NCBI GenBank assembly: GCA_900547765.1
Contig: URIA01000003.1
Location: forward strand, 5,709 to 69,708
DNA from: an uncultured Collinsella sp.
GTDB lineage: Bacteria > Actinomycetota > Coriobacteriia > Coriobacteriales > Coriobacteriaceae
DNA: 64,000 bases
Reading direction: 5' to 3'
In this document: positions 43,097 to 51,179 of the stretch, in pieces
Layout: the number at the start of each line of letters is the position of its first letter
Position numbering within the stretch: the stretch's first letter is position 1
Notes under the pieces: model-generated
What the model was told of the DNA's origin: nothing
What the model saw: only the letters and a program-made list of their open reading frames with translations
Database searches by the model: none
Made by a program: the position numbers and the translations under genes

Positions 43097-43753
43097 ATGA
43101 CCCTTCTCGAATTGTTCCAGCTGCTGAAAAAGCACCTTAAGCTGGTCATCACCCTTCCGGTGGTTTGCGCGATCGCCATGGGCATCGTGTCCTTCGCTGC
43201 GATGGATAACACCTACACCGCCACGACGAGCATGTACATTCTCGCCAAGACCGACGATAGCGGTCAGATGAGCTACAACGACCTCTCGGCGAGCCAGATG
43301 CTTTCCAACGATATCGCCACGCTGCTCGATAGCGATAGCGTTAAGAGCGGCGCTGCCAATGAGCTGGGCCTTTCCGATCTGGATGACTACAAGGTCTCTG
43401 TTTCCTCCGAGACGACCACGCGCGTTATTACGCTTTCGGTCACCGGCACCGATGCCAAGGAGACGGCTGAGGTCGCTAAGGCCATGGCCAGCTCGGTGAG
43501 TACGGTCGCCCAGAACGTCGGCGCTGCCCAGAGCATCAACGTTATCGACGAGGCCAAGACCCCCGAGGCCCCCAGCGGTCCCAAGCGCATGCTGTACGTT
43601 GCCGTCGCGTTCCTCGCGGGCATCTTTATCGCAGTTGCCTATGTCGTCCTGGCAGACATGCTCAACACCCGCATCCGCGGTGCCGAAGAGGCAGAAGAGC
43701 TCCTGGGTATTCCCGTTGTTGGCCGAATTCCGGCTATGAAAGGTGGTAAATAG
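43097..43753 (+). CDS. cpsC: Polysaccharide co-polymerase / kinase activator, CpsC (Wzz) family
   Basis: A 218-residue membrane protein with two helices (about 17-36 and 166-187) around an extracytoplasmic domain. The start TLLELFQLLKKHLKLVITLP is typical of Wzz-type proteins, as is YTATTSMYILAKTDD. The cytoplasmic C-terminal piece NTRIRGAEEAEELLGIPVVGRIP matches CpsC/CapA, which activates the CpsD kinase. GAAAGG precedes the ATG. It forms an operon with cpsD and cpsB. Confidence 0.9.
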   Translation: MTLLELFQLLKKHLKLVITLPVVCAIAMGIVSFAAMDNTYTATTSMYILAKTDDSGQMSYNDLSASQMLSNDIATLLDSDSVKSGAANELGLSDLDDYKVSVSSETTTRVITLSVTGTDAKETAEVAKAMASSVSTVAQNVGAAQSINVIDEAKTPEAPSGPKRMLYVAVAFLAGIFIAVAYVVLADMLNTRIRGAEEAEELLGIPVVGRIPAMKGGK

Positions 43754-43755
43754 GC

Positions 43756-44493
43756 ATGGCTAAGGCAAAGAACACCGATAAGCTCGTTGTACAGAATGCC
43801 GCCAAGACCCTTCTGGCCAACATCCGCTTTGCGAGCGTGGACGACCCCATTCGTACCATCACCGTTACGTCCTCGATTCCCAACGAGGGCAAGTCTACGG
43901 TTTCCATCAACCTTGCTCAGGCAATCGCCACGAGCGGCAAGTCTGTGCTCCTGGTCGAGGCCGATATGCGCCGCAGGTCTCTTTCCGATATGCTCGGCGT
44001 CCGTTCGCGCGGCGGACTCTACGCGGTCCTGTCCGAGCAGATCTCCATCGACCAGGCAATCGTCGAGACGGGTCAGAAGAACTTCTACTTCCTCGATGCC
44101 GAGCCGCACATTCCCAATCCTGCCGACATCATCGTCTCCCATCGTTTTTCCAAGCTGGTAAAGGCGCTGTCTGCTAAGTTCCAGTACGTTATCTTCGACG
44201 CTCCTCCGGTCGGCACCTTCATCGATGCTGCCGAGATTGCCAGCCTGACCGACGGTACGCTGTTCGTGGTGCGCGAGGACTTTACCAAGCGCGAGGAAGC
44301 ACTCAATGCAATCGGTCAGCTCAAAAAGTCCGAGAAGGTCAAGCTCATCGGTACCGTTATGAACTACTGCGAGACCGAGACCAGCGAGTACTACTATTCT
44401 TACTACACCAAGGACGGTAAGAAGGTAAAGAAGGGCTCTGGCGATCAGGGCGCTTCCAAAAAGGGTATCTTCACCAACCGAGCAAACGTTTAG
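43756..44493 (+). CDS. cpsD: Capsular tyrosine kinase CpsD/CapB (BY-kinase)
   Basis: A 245-residue bacterial tyrosine kinase. Walker A SIPNEGKST, the LLVEADMRRRS (A' motif) and VIFDAPPVGTFIDA (Walker B) are present. The C-terminal tyrosine cluster, EYYYSYYTKDGKK, is the autophosphorylation site. It starts three bases after cpsC. Confidence 0.92.
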   Translation: MAKAKNTDKLVVQNAAKTLLANIRFASVDDPIRTITVTSSIPNEGKSTVSINLAQAIATSGKSVLLVEADMRRRSLSDMLGVRSRGGLYAVLSEQISIDQAIVETGQKNFYFLDAEPHIPNPADIIVSHRFSKLVKALSAKFQYVIFDAPPVGTFIDAAEIASLTDGTLFVVREDFTKREEALNAIGQLKKSEKVKLIGTVMNYCETETSEYYYSYYTKDGKKVKKGSGDQGASKKGIFTNRANV

Positions 44494-44510
44494 TTGATTA
44501 AGGCCGACCT

Positions 44511-45161
44511 ATGCGTGACATTCATTGCCATATTTTGCCGGGTGTAGACGACGGCGCCGCCGATCTCGATGAGAGCTTGGCGATGCTCGAGGCTGCTAAG
44601 CGGGCCGGCGTTACCAGGATTGTCTGTACTCCGCACTGTCGTGATCCTTACTTTGATTACGACAAAATGTGGGATGCCTTTGAGCTGCTGCGTGATAACG
44701 CAGATGGTTTTCCGCTTCAGATGGGCTTTGAGGTCAACCATCGTAAGCTTGTCGAGCTTGGTATTGATGCCGCGGAGCACTTGCATTTCGATGGGACCAA
44801 TGAGTTTCTGCTCGAGCTTTCGACGCATGCCGATGCGTATGCGTTTAGAGAGTACGAGAACACGATTTACGATTTGCAGTGCCTTGGCTACCAGGTGATC
44901 ATCGCCCATCCTGAGCGCTATCGCGCCGTCCAAAAGGATGTGAGCGTGGCGGAGCGTCTGGTCGATATGGGTTGTAAGCTGCAGGCTTCGGCGGACTTTA
45001 TTGCCGGCGGTCGTTTTGGTCGCGAGAAAAAGCCCGCACAGCGCCTGTTCGATCAGAACCTGTACAGCTTTATCGCGAGCGATGCCCATAACGTGGGTCA
45101 TTACGACTGCCTGGCAAAGGCTCGCGCGAAGTTCAGCGTGCGCGGAGCTCATTTTCGCTAA
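44511..45161 (+). CDS. cpsB: Tyrosine-protein phosphatase CpsB/CapC (PHP family)
   Basis: A 216-residue PHP-fold metal phosphatase. MRDIHCHILPGVDDGAADLDESLAML gives the first metal ligands; CTPHCRDPY, LELS and IAHPERYRAV follow, and ASDAHNVG near the end completes the site. It should remove phosphate from CpsD. The order C-D-B differs from the pneumococcal B-C-D order. No glycosyltransferases follow in the window. Confidence 0.92.
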   Translation: MRDIHCHILPGVDDGAADLDESLAMLEAAKRAGVTRIVCTPHCRDPYFDYDKMWDAFELLRDNADGFPLQMGFEVNHRKLVELGIDAAEHLHFDGTNEFLLELSTHADAYAFREYENTIYDLQCLGYQVIIAHPERYRAVQKDVSVAERLVDMGCKLQASADFIAGGRFGREKKPAQRLFDQNLYSFIASDAHNVGHYDCLAKARAKFSVRGAHFR

Positions 45162-45200
45162 AATCTGTCCCTAACGTTCGCATTGAATGAAGGGGCAGCC

Positions 45201-45701
45201 ATGGATATCCAACTTAAGACGGGATGCTTTGAAGACGCGGCGCTGGTGCGCCGCGTCGTTTTTATGGATGAGCAGGGCTACGAGAATGAGTTTGACGCTA
45301 TCGACGAGGCTCCGAGCTGCATCCATGTGACGCTGTACGTGGACGGCGAGCTCGCCGGTTGCTCGCGCGTGTTTCCCGAGGAGCTGGAGCGCGTAGCCGA
45401 TGCGGAGGCACCGGTGTCGCCGGCGTGCGATATGGATGAAGGTGTTGCGGCGGGGGAGACCTACATTATGGGACGCGTCGCGGTGCTGCCCTCGATGCGC
45501 CGTCGTGGCTTGGCAAGCAAGATCGTCGAGGCCAGCGATGCCGCCGCGCGCGATGCCGGTGCCAAGCTCATAAAGCTGCACGCTCAAGAATATGTCCTGC
45601 CGCTCTATGCCAAGGCGGGCTACACGCAAATCGCGCCGGTGGACTATGAGGACGAAGGCCAGCCCCATGCCTGGATGGCCAAACGCGTGAGCGACAGATA
45701 G
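45201..45701 (+). CDS. GNAT family N-acetyltransferase
   Basis: A 166-residue protein of the ElaA/GCN5 type. The acetyl-CoA site is visible in MGRVAVLPSMRRRGLASKIV (R/Q-x-x-G-x-A), followed by KLIKLHAQEYVLPLYAKAGYTQI. ATG 45201 is preferred over TTG 45183 because GAAGGGG lies between them. The substrate is unknown; a small-molecule amine is typical. Confidence 0.85.
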   Translation: MDIQLKTGCFEDAALVRRVVFMDEQGYENEFDAIDEAPSCIHVTLYVDGELAGCSRVFPEELERVADAEAPVSPACDMDEGVAAGETYIMGRVAVLPSMRRRGLASKIVEASDAAARDAGAKLIKLHAQEYVLPLYAKAGYTQIAPVDYEDEGQPHAWMAKRVSDR

Positions 45702-45809
45702 AGACGTTCCTTTTCGGCCGGCAGTAGGGGACACTCCTTGGCAATCGACGCATGGGCGCCCCGACATACAGTTTTTCGATTCCGTATGTATATATGCGCG
45801 CTAATGGGT

Positions 45810-45815
45810 TATAAA
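45810..45815 (+). promoter_or_regulatory. Likely -10 box of htpG
   Basis: TATAAA within GGTTATAAAATCT. A -35 box is not obvious. No CIRCE or HAIR operator was seen nearby. Confidence 0.4.
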
Positions 45816-45846
45816 ATCTAAGTCTGAACATAGCAGGTCTGCAATG

Positions 45847-45872
45847 CGGCTCGGGCAACCGAGCCGTTTTTG
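45847..45872 (+). terminator. Terminator-like hairpin in the htpG leader
   Basis: CGGCTCGG-GCAA-CCGAGCCG followed by five T residues. It lies downstream of the likely promoter and 30 bases before the htpG ATG, so it may be an attenuator. It could also terminate the acetyltransferase transcript. Confidence 0.65.
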
Positions 45873-45901
45873 CGGGCAGGGGTAGCGCGAAAGGACTGCA
45901 C

Positions 45902-47926
45902 ATGCGTCAATTTAAGACCGAGAGCAAAAAACTGCTCGACCTCATGATCAACTCCATCTATACCAACAAGGAAATCTTCCTGCGCGAGCTTATCTCCAAC
46001 GCGAGCGATGCCGTCGACAAGCTCAACTTTAAGAGCCTGCAGGATCCGAGCGTCAAGCTTGACCAGGGCGACCTGGCCATTCGCGTCTCTTTCGATAAGG
46101 ACGCCCGCACCATCACGATCTCGGATAACGGTATCGGCATGACCGCCGAGGAGCTCGAGCGCAATCTGGGCACCATCGCCCACTCCGGCTCTGAGGAGTT
46201 TAAGACCGAGAACGCCGAGCAGCAGGGCTCCGATGTCGACATCATCGGCCAGTTTGGCGTGGGCTTCTACTCCGCCTTTATGGTCGCCAGCCACGTGAAG
46301 GTCGTCAGCCGCGCCTATGGCGAGGACGCCGCTCACGTGTGGGAGTCCGACGGCCTTGAGGGCTACACCATCGAGGGCGGCGAGCGCGCCGAACACGGCA
46401 CCGACGTTATCCTGACGCTGCGCGAGAACGAGAAGCTCGATGCCGACGGCGAGGCCGAGACCTACGATCGCTTCCTGACCGAGTGGGGTCTCAAGAGCCT
46501 GATTCAGCAGTACAGTAACTATGTGCGTTACCCGATCCAGATGATGGTGTCCAAGAGCCGCCAGAAACCCAAGCCCGAGGACGCCGGCGACGATTACAAG
46601 CCCGAGTACGAGGACTACCAGGAGCTCGAGACCGTCAATTCCATGACACCGATCTGGAAGAAGCACAGCTCCGATGTCGAGCAGAAGGACTACGACGAGT
46701 TCTACAAGTCCACGTTCCACGACTTTGACGATCCTGCGCGCACCATCAGCTTCCACGCCGAGGGCACGCTCGAGTATGACGCCCTGCTGTTTGTGCCGGG
46801 ACGCGCGCCGTTCGATCTGTACAGCAAGGACTACGAGAAGGGTCTGGCGCTCTACAGCTCCAACGTCCTGATCATGGAGAAGTGCGACGACCTGCTGCCC
46901 GACTACTACAACTTTGTCCGCGGCGTCGTGGATTCCGCCGACGTGTCGCTCAACATCTCGCGCGAGACGCTGCAGCAGAACCGTCAGCTCAAGGCCATCG
47001 CCAAGCGTGTGGAAAAGAAGATTACCGCCGACCTTGAGGATATGCGTGACAACGACCGCGAGGCCTACGAGAAGTTCTTTGAGAACTTTGGCCGCGGTCT
47101 TAAGTACGGCATCTACTCGAGCTATGGCATGAAGGCCGATGAGCTCGCCGACCTGTTGCTGTTCTGGTCTGCCAAGGAACAGAAGATGATTACCCTGGCC
47201 GAGTATGCCAAGGGCATGCCTGAGGATCAGAAGGCCATCTACTACGCCGCCGGCGACTCGCGTGAGCGCTTGGCCAAGATGCCCGTGGTAAAGGGCGTGC
47301 TCGACCGCGGCTATGACGTGCTGCTGCTGACGCAGGATGTGGATGAGTTCACGTTCCAGGCTATGCGTGAGTACGTTGCCGCCGATATGCCCAAGATCTA
47401 CGAGGACGATGCTGCCCGCGAGGCTGCCGAGAAGGCTGTGGCCGACGGTGCCGAGCCCGAGGTCGAGGATCGTCATCTAGAGCTCAAGAACGTTGCGACC
47501 GGTGATCTTGACCTGGCGACCGAGGACGAGAAGAAGGAGGCCGAGGACGCCACCAAGGAGAACGAGGACCTCTTTAGCGCTATGAAGGAGGCGCTCGGTG
47601 ACAAGGTCGAGAAAGTCGCCGTCTCCGCGCGCCTGACCGATGCCCCCGCTTGTATCACCACCGAGGGCCCACTTTCGCTCGAGATGGAGAAGGTGCTCCA
47701 GAAGGGACCCGAGGGCGCGCCCGACGGCATGCCCAAGAGCCAACGCGTGCTCGAGCTCAACGCCAAGCACCCGGTCTTTGACAAGCTTGTCGCTGCCCAG
47801 AAGGCAGGCGACGCCGACAAGATCAAGCAGTACTCCGGTCTGCTCTATGACCAGGCTCTGCTGGTCGAGGGCATCCTCCCCGAGGACCCCGTAGCCTTCG
47901 CAGCCGCCATTTGTGAACTTATGTAA
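45902..47926 (+). CDS. htpG: Chaperone HtpG (Hsp90)
   Basis: A 674-residue chaperone. The GHKL ATPase domain shows LRELISNASDAVDKL, ITISDNGIGMT, GTIAHSGSEEF and GQFGVGFYSAFMV. The middle domain includes YVRYPIQ and GVVDSADVSLNISRETLQQN. The acidic linker around 520-565 (TEDEKKEAEDATKENEDL) precedes the dimerisation domain, which is near normal length. The ATG follows GAAAGGACTG. A repeat array begins four bases after the stop. Confidence 0.97.
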   Translation: MRQFKTESKKLLDLMINSIYTNKEIFLRELISNASDAVDKLNFKSLQDPSVKLDQGDLAIRVSFDKDARTITISDNGIGMTAEELERNLGTIAHSGSEEFKTENAEQQGSDVDIIGQFGVGFYSAFMVASHVKVVSRAYGEDAAHVWESDGLEGYTIEGGERAEHGTDVILTLRENEKLDADGEAETYDRFLTEWGLKSLIQQYSNYVRYPIQMMVSKSRQKPKPEDAGDDYKPEYEDYQELETVNSMTPIWKKHSSDVEQKDYDEFYKSTFHDFDDPARTISFHAEGTLEYDALLFVPGRAPFDLYSKDYEKGLALYSSNVLIMEKCDDLLPDYYNFVRGVVDSADVSLNISRETLQQNRQLKAIAKRVEKKITADLEDMRDNDREAYEKFFENFGRGLKYGIYSSYGMKADELADLLLFWSAKEQKMITLAEYAKGMPEDQKAIYYAAGDSRERLAKMPVVKGVLDRGYDVLLLTQDVDEFTFQAMREYVAADMPKIYEDDAAREAAEKAVADGAEPEVEDRHLELKNVATGDLDLATEDEKKEAEDATKENEDLFSAMKEALGDKVEKVAVSARLTDAPACITTEGPLSLEMEKVLQKGPEGAPDGMPKSQRVLELNAKHPVFDKLVAAQKAGDADKIKQYSGLLYDQALLVEGILPEDPVAFAAAICELM

Positions 47927-47930
47927 TTGG

Positions 47931-48014
47931 TTCCGCCGTTCTAACGAACGGCGGACCGGTCGACGCTGCCCTCAGTTCCGCCGTTCTAACGAACGGCGGA
48001 CCAGTCGACGCTGC
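47931..48014. repeat. Two tandem copies of a 39-base unit with internal hairpin
   Basis: The units 47931-47969 and 47976-48014 differ at one base (CCGGTCG versus CCAGTCG). Each contains the hairpin CCGCCGTTC-TAAC-GAACGGCGG followed by ACC-R-GTCGACGCTGC. The second unit leads into palindrome family 2, copy 1, so it may be an arm of that element. Confidence 0.9.
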
Positions 48015-48128
48015 GCGGGCGCCAGAGCGACAACTTGTCATTCAAAGAGGACGGCATGACCAGAAGGTCTATGCCGTCCTCTTTTCATGCCAATTTGTTC
48101 GCTCTGGCGCCCGCTCGCTGGCATTGCT
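47976..48128 (+). repeat. Palindrome family 2, copy 1
   Basis: After the hairpin unit, CGGGCGCCAGAGCGA (48016-48030) pairs with its complement at 48099-48113, and the 14-base segment at 48044-48057 pairs with 48071-48084. The tip contains GACCAGAAGGTC (48058-48069). The element ends with GCTCGCTGGCATT. Copy 2 at 53.4 kb has the same end motifs and tip in inverse orientation but different stems. Confidence 0.82.
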
Positions 48129-48270
48129 AAAACATCGATGTTACCGTGGTCCAAACTAGTCGTTGGGGGCGTTCTTGTTTGACCAGTCGTTTAAGAACGT
48201 CCCCGATGACTATTTGAATTGCTAATTTGTGCGGGTTGTGGTTTTGTGACCTGCTGAAATTAAAGATACT

Positions 48271-48306
48271 GTACAACTGTACGTTAATTCGTCTTCGTAG
48301 TATATT
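48271..48306 (+). promoter_or_regulatory. Possible operator and -10 box of the YhgE/Pip operon
   Basis: GTACA-AC-TGTAC is a short palindrome that overlaps the -35 region expected for TATATT at 48301-48306. This arrangement would suit a repressor such as a TetR-type protein, but none is encoded nearby. Confidence 0.35.
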
Positions 48307-48398
48307 GCTACCCGCAAAACTCAATACCATTGTGCTCTGAGACGCTAAAGCGCTTACGTACAATGGTTATCGATAGTACGATTCGATTCAACGACAGG

Positions 48399-51179
48399 AT
48401 GGATGGTCCAAGCGTGAGTCTCGGCAGCAAACTATCCAATGCAAAGGTCTCCTTTGCGATATTTAAGCGCGACATTAAGCGACTGCTTGTGAACCCCGTC
48501 GCCTTGGTGGTTACCCTTGGCGTGTGCGTTATTCCCTCGCTGTATGCCTGGTACAACATCGTGGCCAACTGGGATCCGTACGGAAACACCCAGGGCATCA
48601 AGATTGCCATCGCCAACAACGATCGGGGCACCCAAAACGACCTGGTGGGCGAGCTCAACGCGGGCGATCAGGTCGTCGATCAGCTCAAGGAGAACGATCA
48701 GCTGGGCTGGACCTTCGTCGATTCTGCGGCCGATGCCAAAGAGGGCGTCGAGAGCGGTGAGTACTATGCGGCCATCGTAGTCCCCAAGAACTTCTCGGAT
48801 AACCTGGTTTCGATGCTCGACGGCAACTACCATCAGCCCAAGCTTACGTACTACGTCAATGAGAAGAAGAGCGCTATTGCGCCCAAGGTTACCGACACCG
48901 GTGCAAACACCATCGAGGAGCAGATCAACTCGGAATTTGTCTCCACGGTGGGCGAGACCGTTGCCAGTATTGCCAAGGATGCCGGAGTCGATTTAAAGGA
49001 CAAGGCAACCCAGACTCAGGATTCGTTGGCCGGTTCGGTATCAGAGGCTTCCGATACGTTGGGCGAAGTGCGTGATTCGATTGGCGACATGAATGCCGCC
49101 ATCGATAAGACGAGTGGTTCCATTGCCTCGGCAGATGCGGCACTTGCCGGTCTGCAGGGTCAGGCGCCGTCGCTGACGCAGGCGATCTCCCAGGGCAATG
49201 ACCTGCTGGGCGAGGCTCGCGCCACGGCGGGCAACTCTGTCGCCTCGCTCTCCAAGGCGCTCTCGGAAGGCAGCCTTGCGCTCACCAAGACGTCAGCCTC
49301 CGCAAACGCTGCGATTGGCAAGCTGACGGGCACGGTCGCATCTACGACTACCCGTATCGACAACTCGCTTGAGTCTCTCCAAGCGACGATCGACCACAAT
49401 AAGGCCGTTATCGGGCACTTGGAAATTCTCGTCAATGACACGTCGACAGGTTCCAAGGAAATTGACGCGCGCATTGTATCGATCATCGATTTGCTCCGCG
49501 AGCAGAATGAAAAGCTTCAGAGCATCAAGGACGGTCTGTCTGCGCAGTCGAGCGCCATGGCGAATGACGCTGCGGCTGTCTCGGGTGCCAGCGACGCTAT
49601 CAATAATGCAATTCAGACCGGTGCGACCAACCTTGGCCAGGCTCAGACGGACCTGGGTCAAAACGCGCTGCCGAAGGTCTCGAGCGCACTTGATTCGTTT
49701 GCCGCCGTCTCGGGTGATCTGACGGGAATCGTGTCTGGCCTCACGCCTACTATTGCAAGTGCGCGCGGTACACTTTCGCAACTCAACGCCACGCTCGGTC
49801 AGGCCAAGACCACGCTGTCCCAGACCGATGCCTCGCTTGCCAAGGTCCAGGACAAGCTCGCAACCGCCGCCAACGACATCGCGGCGCTACAGACCTCCGA
49901 GTCCATGGGCGAGCTGGCCGGCCTGATGGGCGTCGACGTCGATGATGTTGCAGACTTCATGGCATCTCCGGTCGAGCTGACCTCAAAGTCAATTTACCCG
50001 GTCAAGAGCTTTGGTTCGGGCATTGCCCCGTTCTATACCAATCTGGCGCTGTGGGTGGGCGGCTACGTGCTTATCGCCATCTACAAGCTCGAGGTCGACC
50101 GCGAAGGCATCGGCAGCTTTACCGCGCGTCAGGGCTACTTTGGCCGCTGGTTGCTCCTGGTGATCCTGGGCGCGTTGCAGGCCATCATCGTTACGGTAGG
50201 CGATCTGGTGATCGGCGTGCAGTGCGTCAGCCCGCTGCTGTTCGTGCTGGGCGGCATCGCCATCTCGTTCACCTACGTCAATATCATCTATGCGCTGTCC
50301 ACCACGTTTAAGCATATCGGCAAGGCTATCGGCGTCATTCTGGTTATCGTGCAGATCCCGGGTTCGTCGGGCATGTACCCCATCGAGATGATGCCAGGCT
50401 TCTTCCAGTGGCTGCACCCGCTGCTGCCCTTTACCTACGGCATCAATCTGCTGCGCGAGACGGTCGGCGGCATGTATTCGTTCAACTACCTGTTTAACCT
50501 GTGCATTCTGGGCGTGTTCTTGATCGTGGCGCTCTTTATCGGTCTGCAGCTGCGTCCGCTGCTGCTCAACCTTAACCTGCTCTTTGATAAACAGCTTTCC
50601 ACGACCGGTATGATGATTTGCGAGTCCAACGACCTGCCGCGCCAGCGCTACTCGCTGCGCACAGCCACGCGTGTCATGCTCGATTCCGATTCGTACCGTC
50701 GCGAACTGCTCGATCATGCGGTCGCCTTTGAACATCGCTACCCGTACTACATCAAGGGCGGTTTTGCCGCCGTGGTGGGCGTTCAGGTCCTGCTCTTTGT
50801 CCTGTCGACGGTTCTCGATATCGACAATAACGGCAAGATCATCCTGCTTGTCATTTGGATCATCTCGGTTATTGCCATCTGCGGCTGGCTTATCAATATC
50901 GAATATATCCGCGCGAGCCTCAATACCCAGATGCGCATCTCGGCGCTTTCGGATGAGGACCTGCGTCGCGAGATGCGCGAGCACACGGCCGCCATTCCTG
51001 CCGCCCGCCACATGTTTGGCCTCAACGCCAGCGAGCGTGGTGCCAAGGGCGGCGATCAGTCCACGGGCCGCTTGCCGCATATCGGCTCGCACCATAAATC
51101 TCAGGGCAGCGACAGCACAGCCACAAATGATGGAGATACCACCGCGCTTGGCAAGCACTCCAAAGGAGGTGAGGCATAA
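48399..51179 (+). CDS. YhgE/Pip family membrane protein 1
   Basis: A protein of about 926 residues. It has a first membrane helix near residues 27-45 (VALVVTLGVCVIPSLYAWYN) and then WDPYGNTQGIKIAIANNDRG, the family signature. A large extracytoplasmic region rich in coiled coil (about 170-520) follows, then six helices from about 540 to 730 in the ABC-2/DUF3533 style, and an extra pair of helices near 790-840 with a polar tail. This resembles phage-infection proteins and the YueB-like envelope proteins. Start is uncertain: ATG 48399 is used; TTG 48330, ATG 48363 and GTG 48414 are alternatives. The next gene starts one base after the stop, after a strong AAGGAGG. Confidence 0.82.
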   Translation: MDGPSVSLGSKLSNAKVSFAIFKRDIKRLLVNPVALVVTLGVCVIPSLYAWYNIVANWDPYGNTQGIKIAIANNDRGTQNDLVGELNAGDQVVDQLKENDQLGWTFVDSAADAKEGVESGEYYAAIVVPKNFSDNLVSMLDGNYHQPKLTYYVNEKKSAIAPKVTDTGANTIEEQINSEFVSTVGETVASIAKDAGVDLKDKATQTQDSLAGSVSEASDTLGEVRDSIGDMNAAIDKTSGSIASADAALAGLQGQAPSLTQAISQGNDLLGEARATAGNSVASLSKALSEGSLALTKTSASANAAIGKLTGTVASTTTRIDNSLESLQATIDHNKAVIGHLEILVNDTSTGSKEIDARIVSIIDLLREQNEKLQSIKDGLSAQSSAMANDAAAVSGASDAINNAIQTGATNLGQAQTDLGQNALPKVSSALDSFAAVSGDLTGIVSGLTPTIASARGTLSQLNATLGQAKTTLSQTDASLAKVQDKLATAANDIAALQTSESMGELAGLMGVDVDDVADFMASPVELTSKSIYPVKSFGSGIAPFYTNLALWVGGYVLIAIYKLEVDREGIGSFTARQGYFGRWLLLVILGALQAIIVTVGDLVIGVQCVSPLLFVLGGIAISFTYVNIIYALSTTFKHIGKAIGVILVIVQIPGSSGMYPIEMMPGFFQWLHPLLPFTYGINLLRETVGGMYSFNYLFNLCILGVFLIVALFIGLQLRPLLLNLNLLFDKQLSTTGMMICESNDLPRQRYSLRTATRVMLDSDSYRRELLDHAVAFEHRYPYYIKGGFAAVVGVQVLLFVLSTVLDIDNNGKIILLVIWIISVIAICGWLINIEYIRASLNTQMRISALSDEDLRREMREHTAAIPAARHMFGLNASERGAKGGDQSTGRLPHIGSHHKSQGSDSTATNDGDTTALGKHSKGGEA

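Larger units (their letters stand above)
47927..48398. other. Intergenic stretch between htpG and the first YhgE/Pip gene
   Basis: The left 200 bases hold repeat family 2. From 48140 the sequence is AT-rich and contains a palindrome GTACAACTGTAC (48271-48282) overlapping the -35 region of a possible -10 box TATATT (48301-48306). No other gene is visible. Confidence 0.6.

Noticed and set aside
47931..48014. CRISPR array
   Set aside because: There are just two units with a six-base gap, each containing a strong hairpin; no spacers of normal length and no cas genes.
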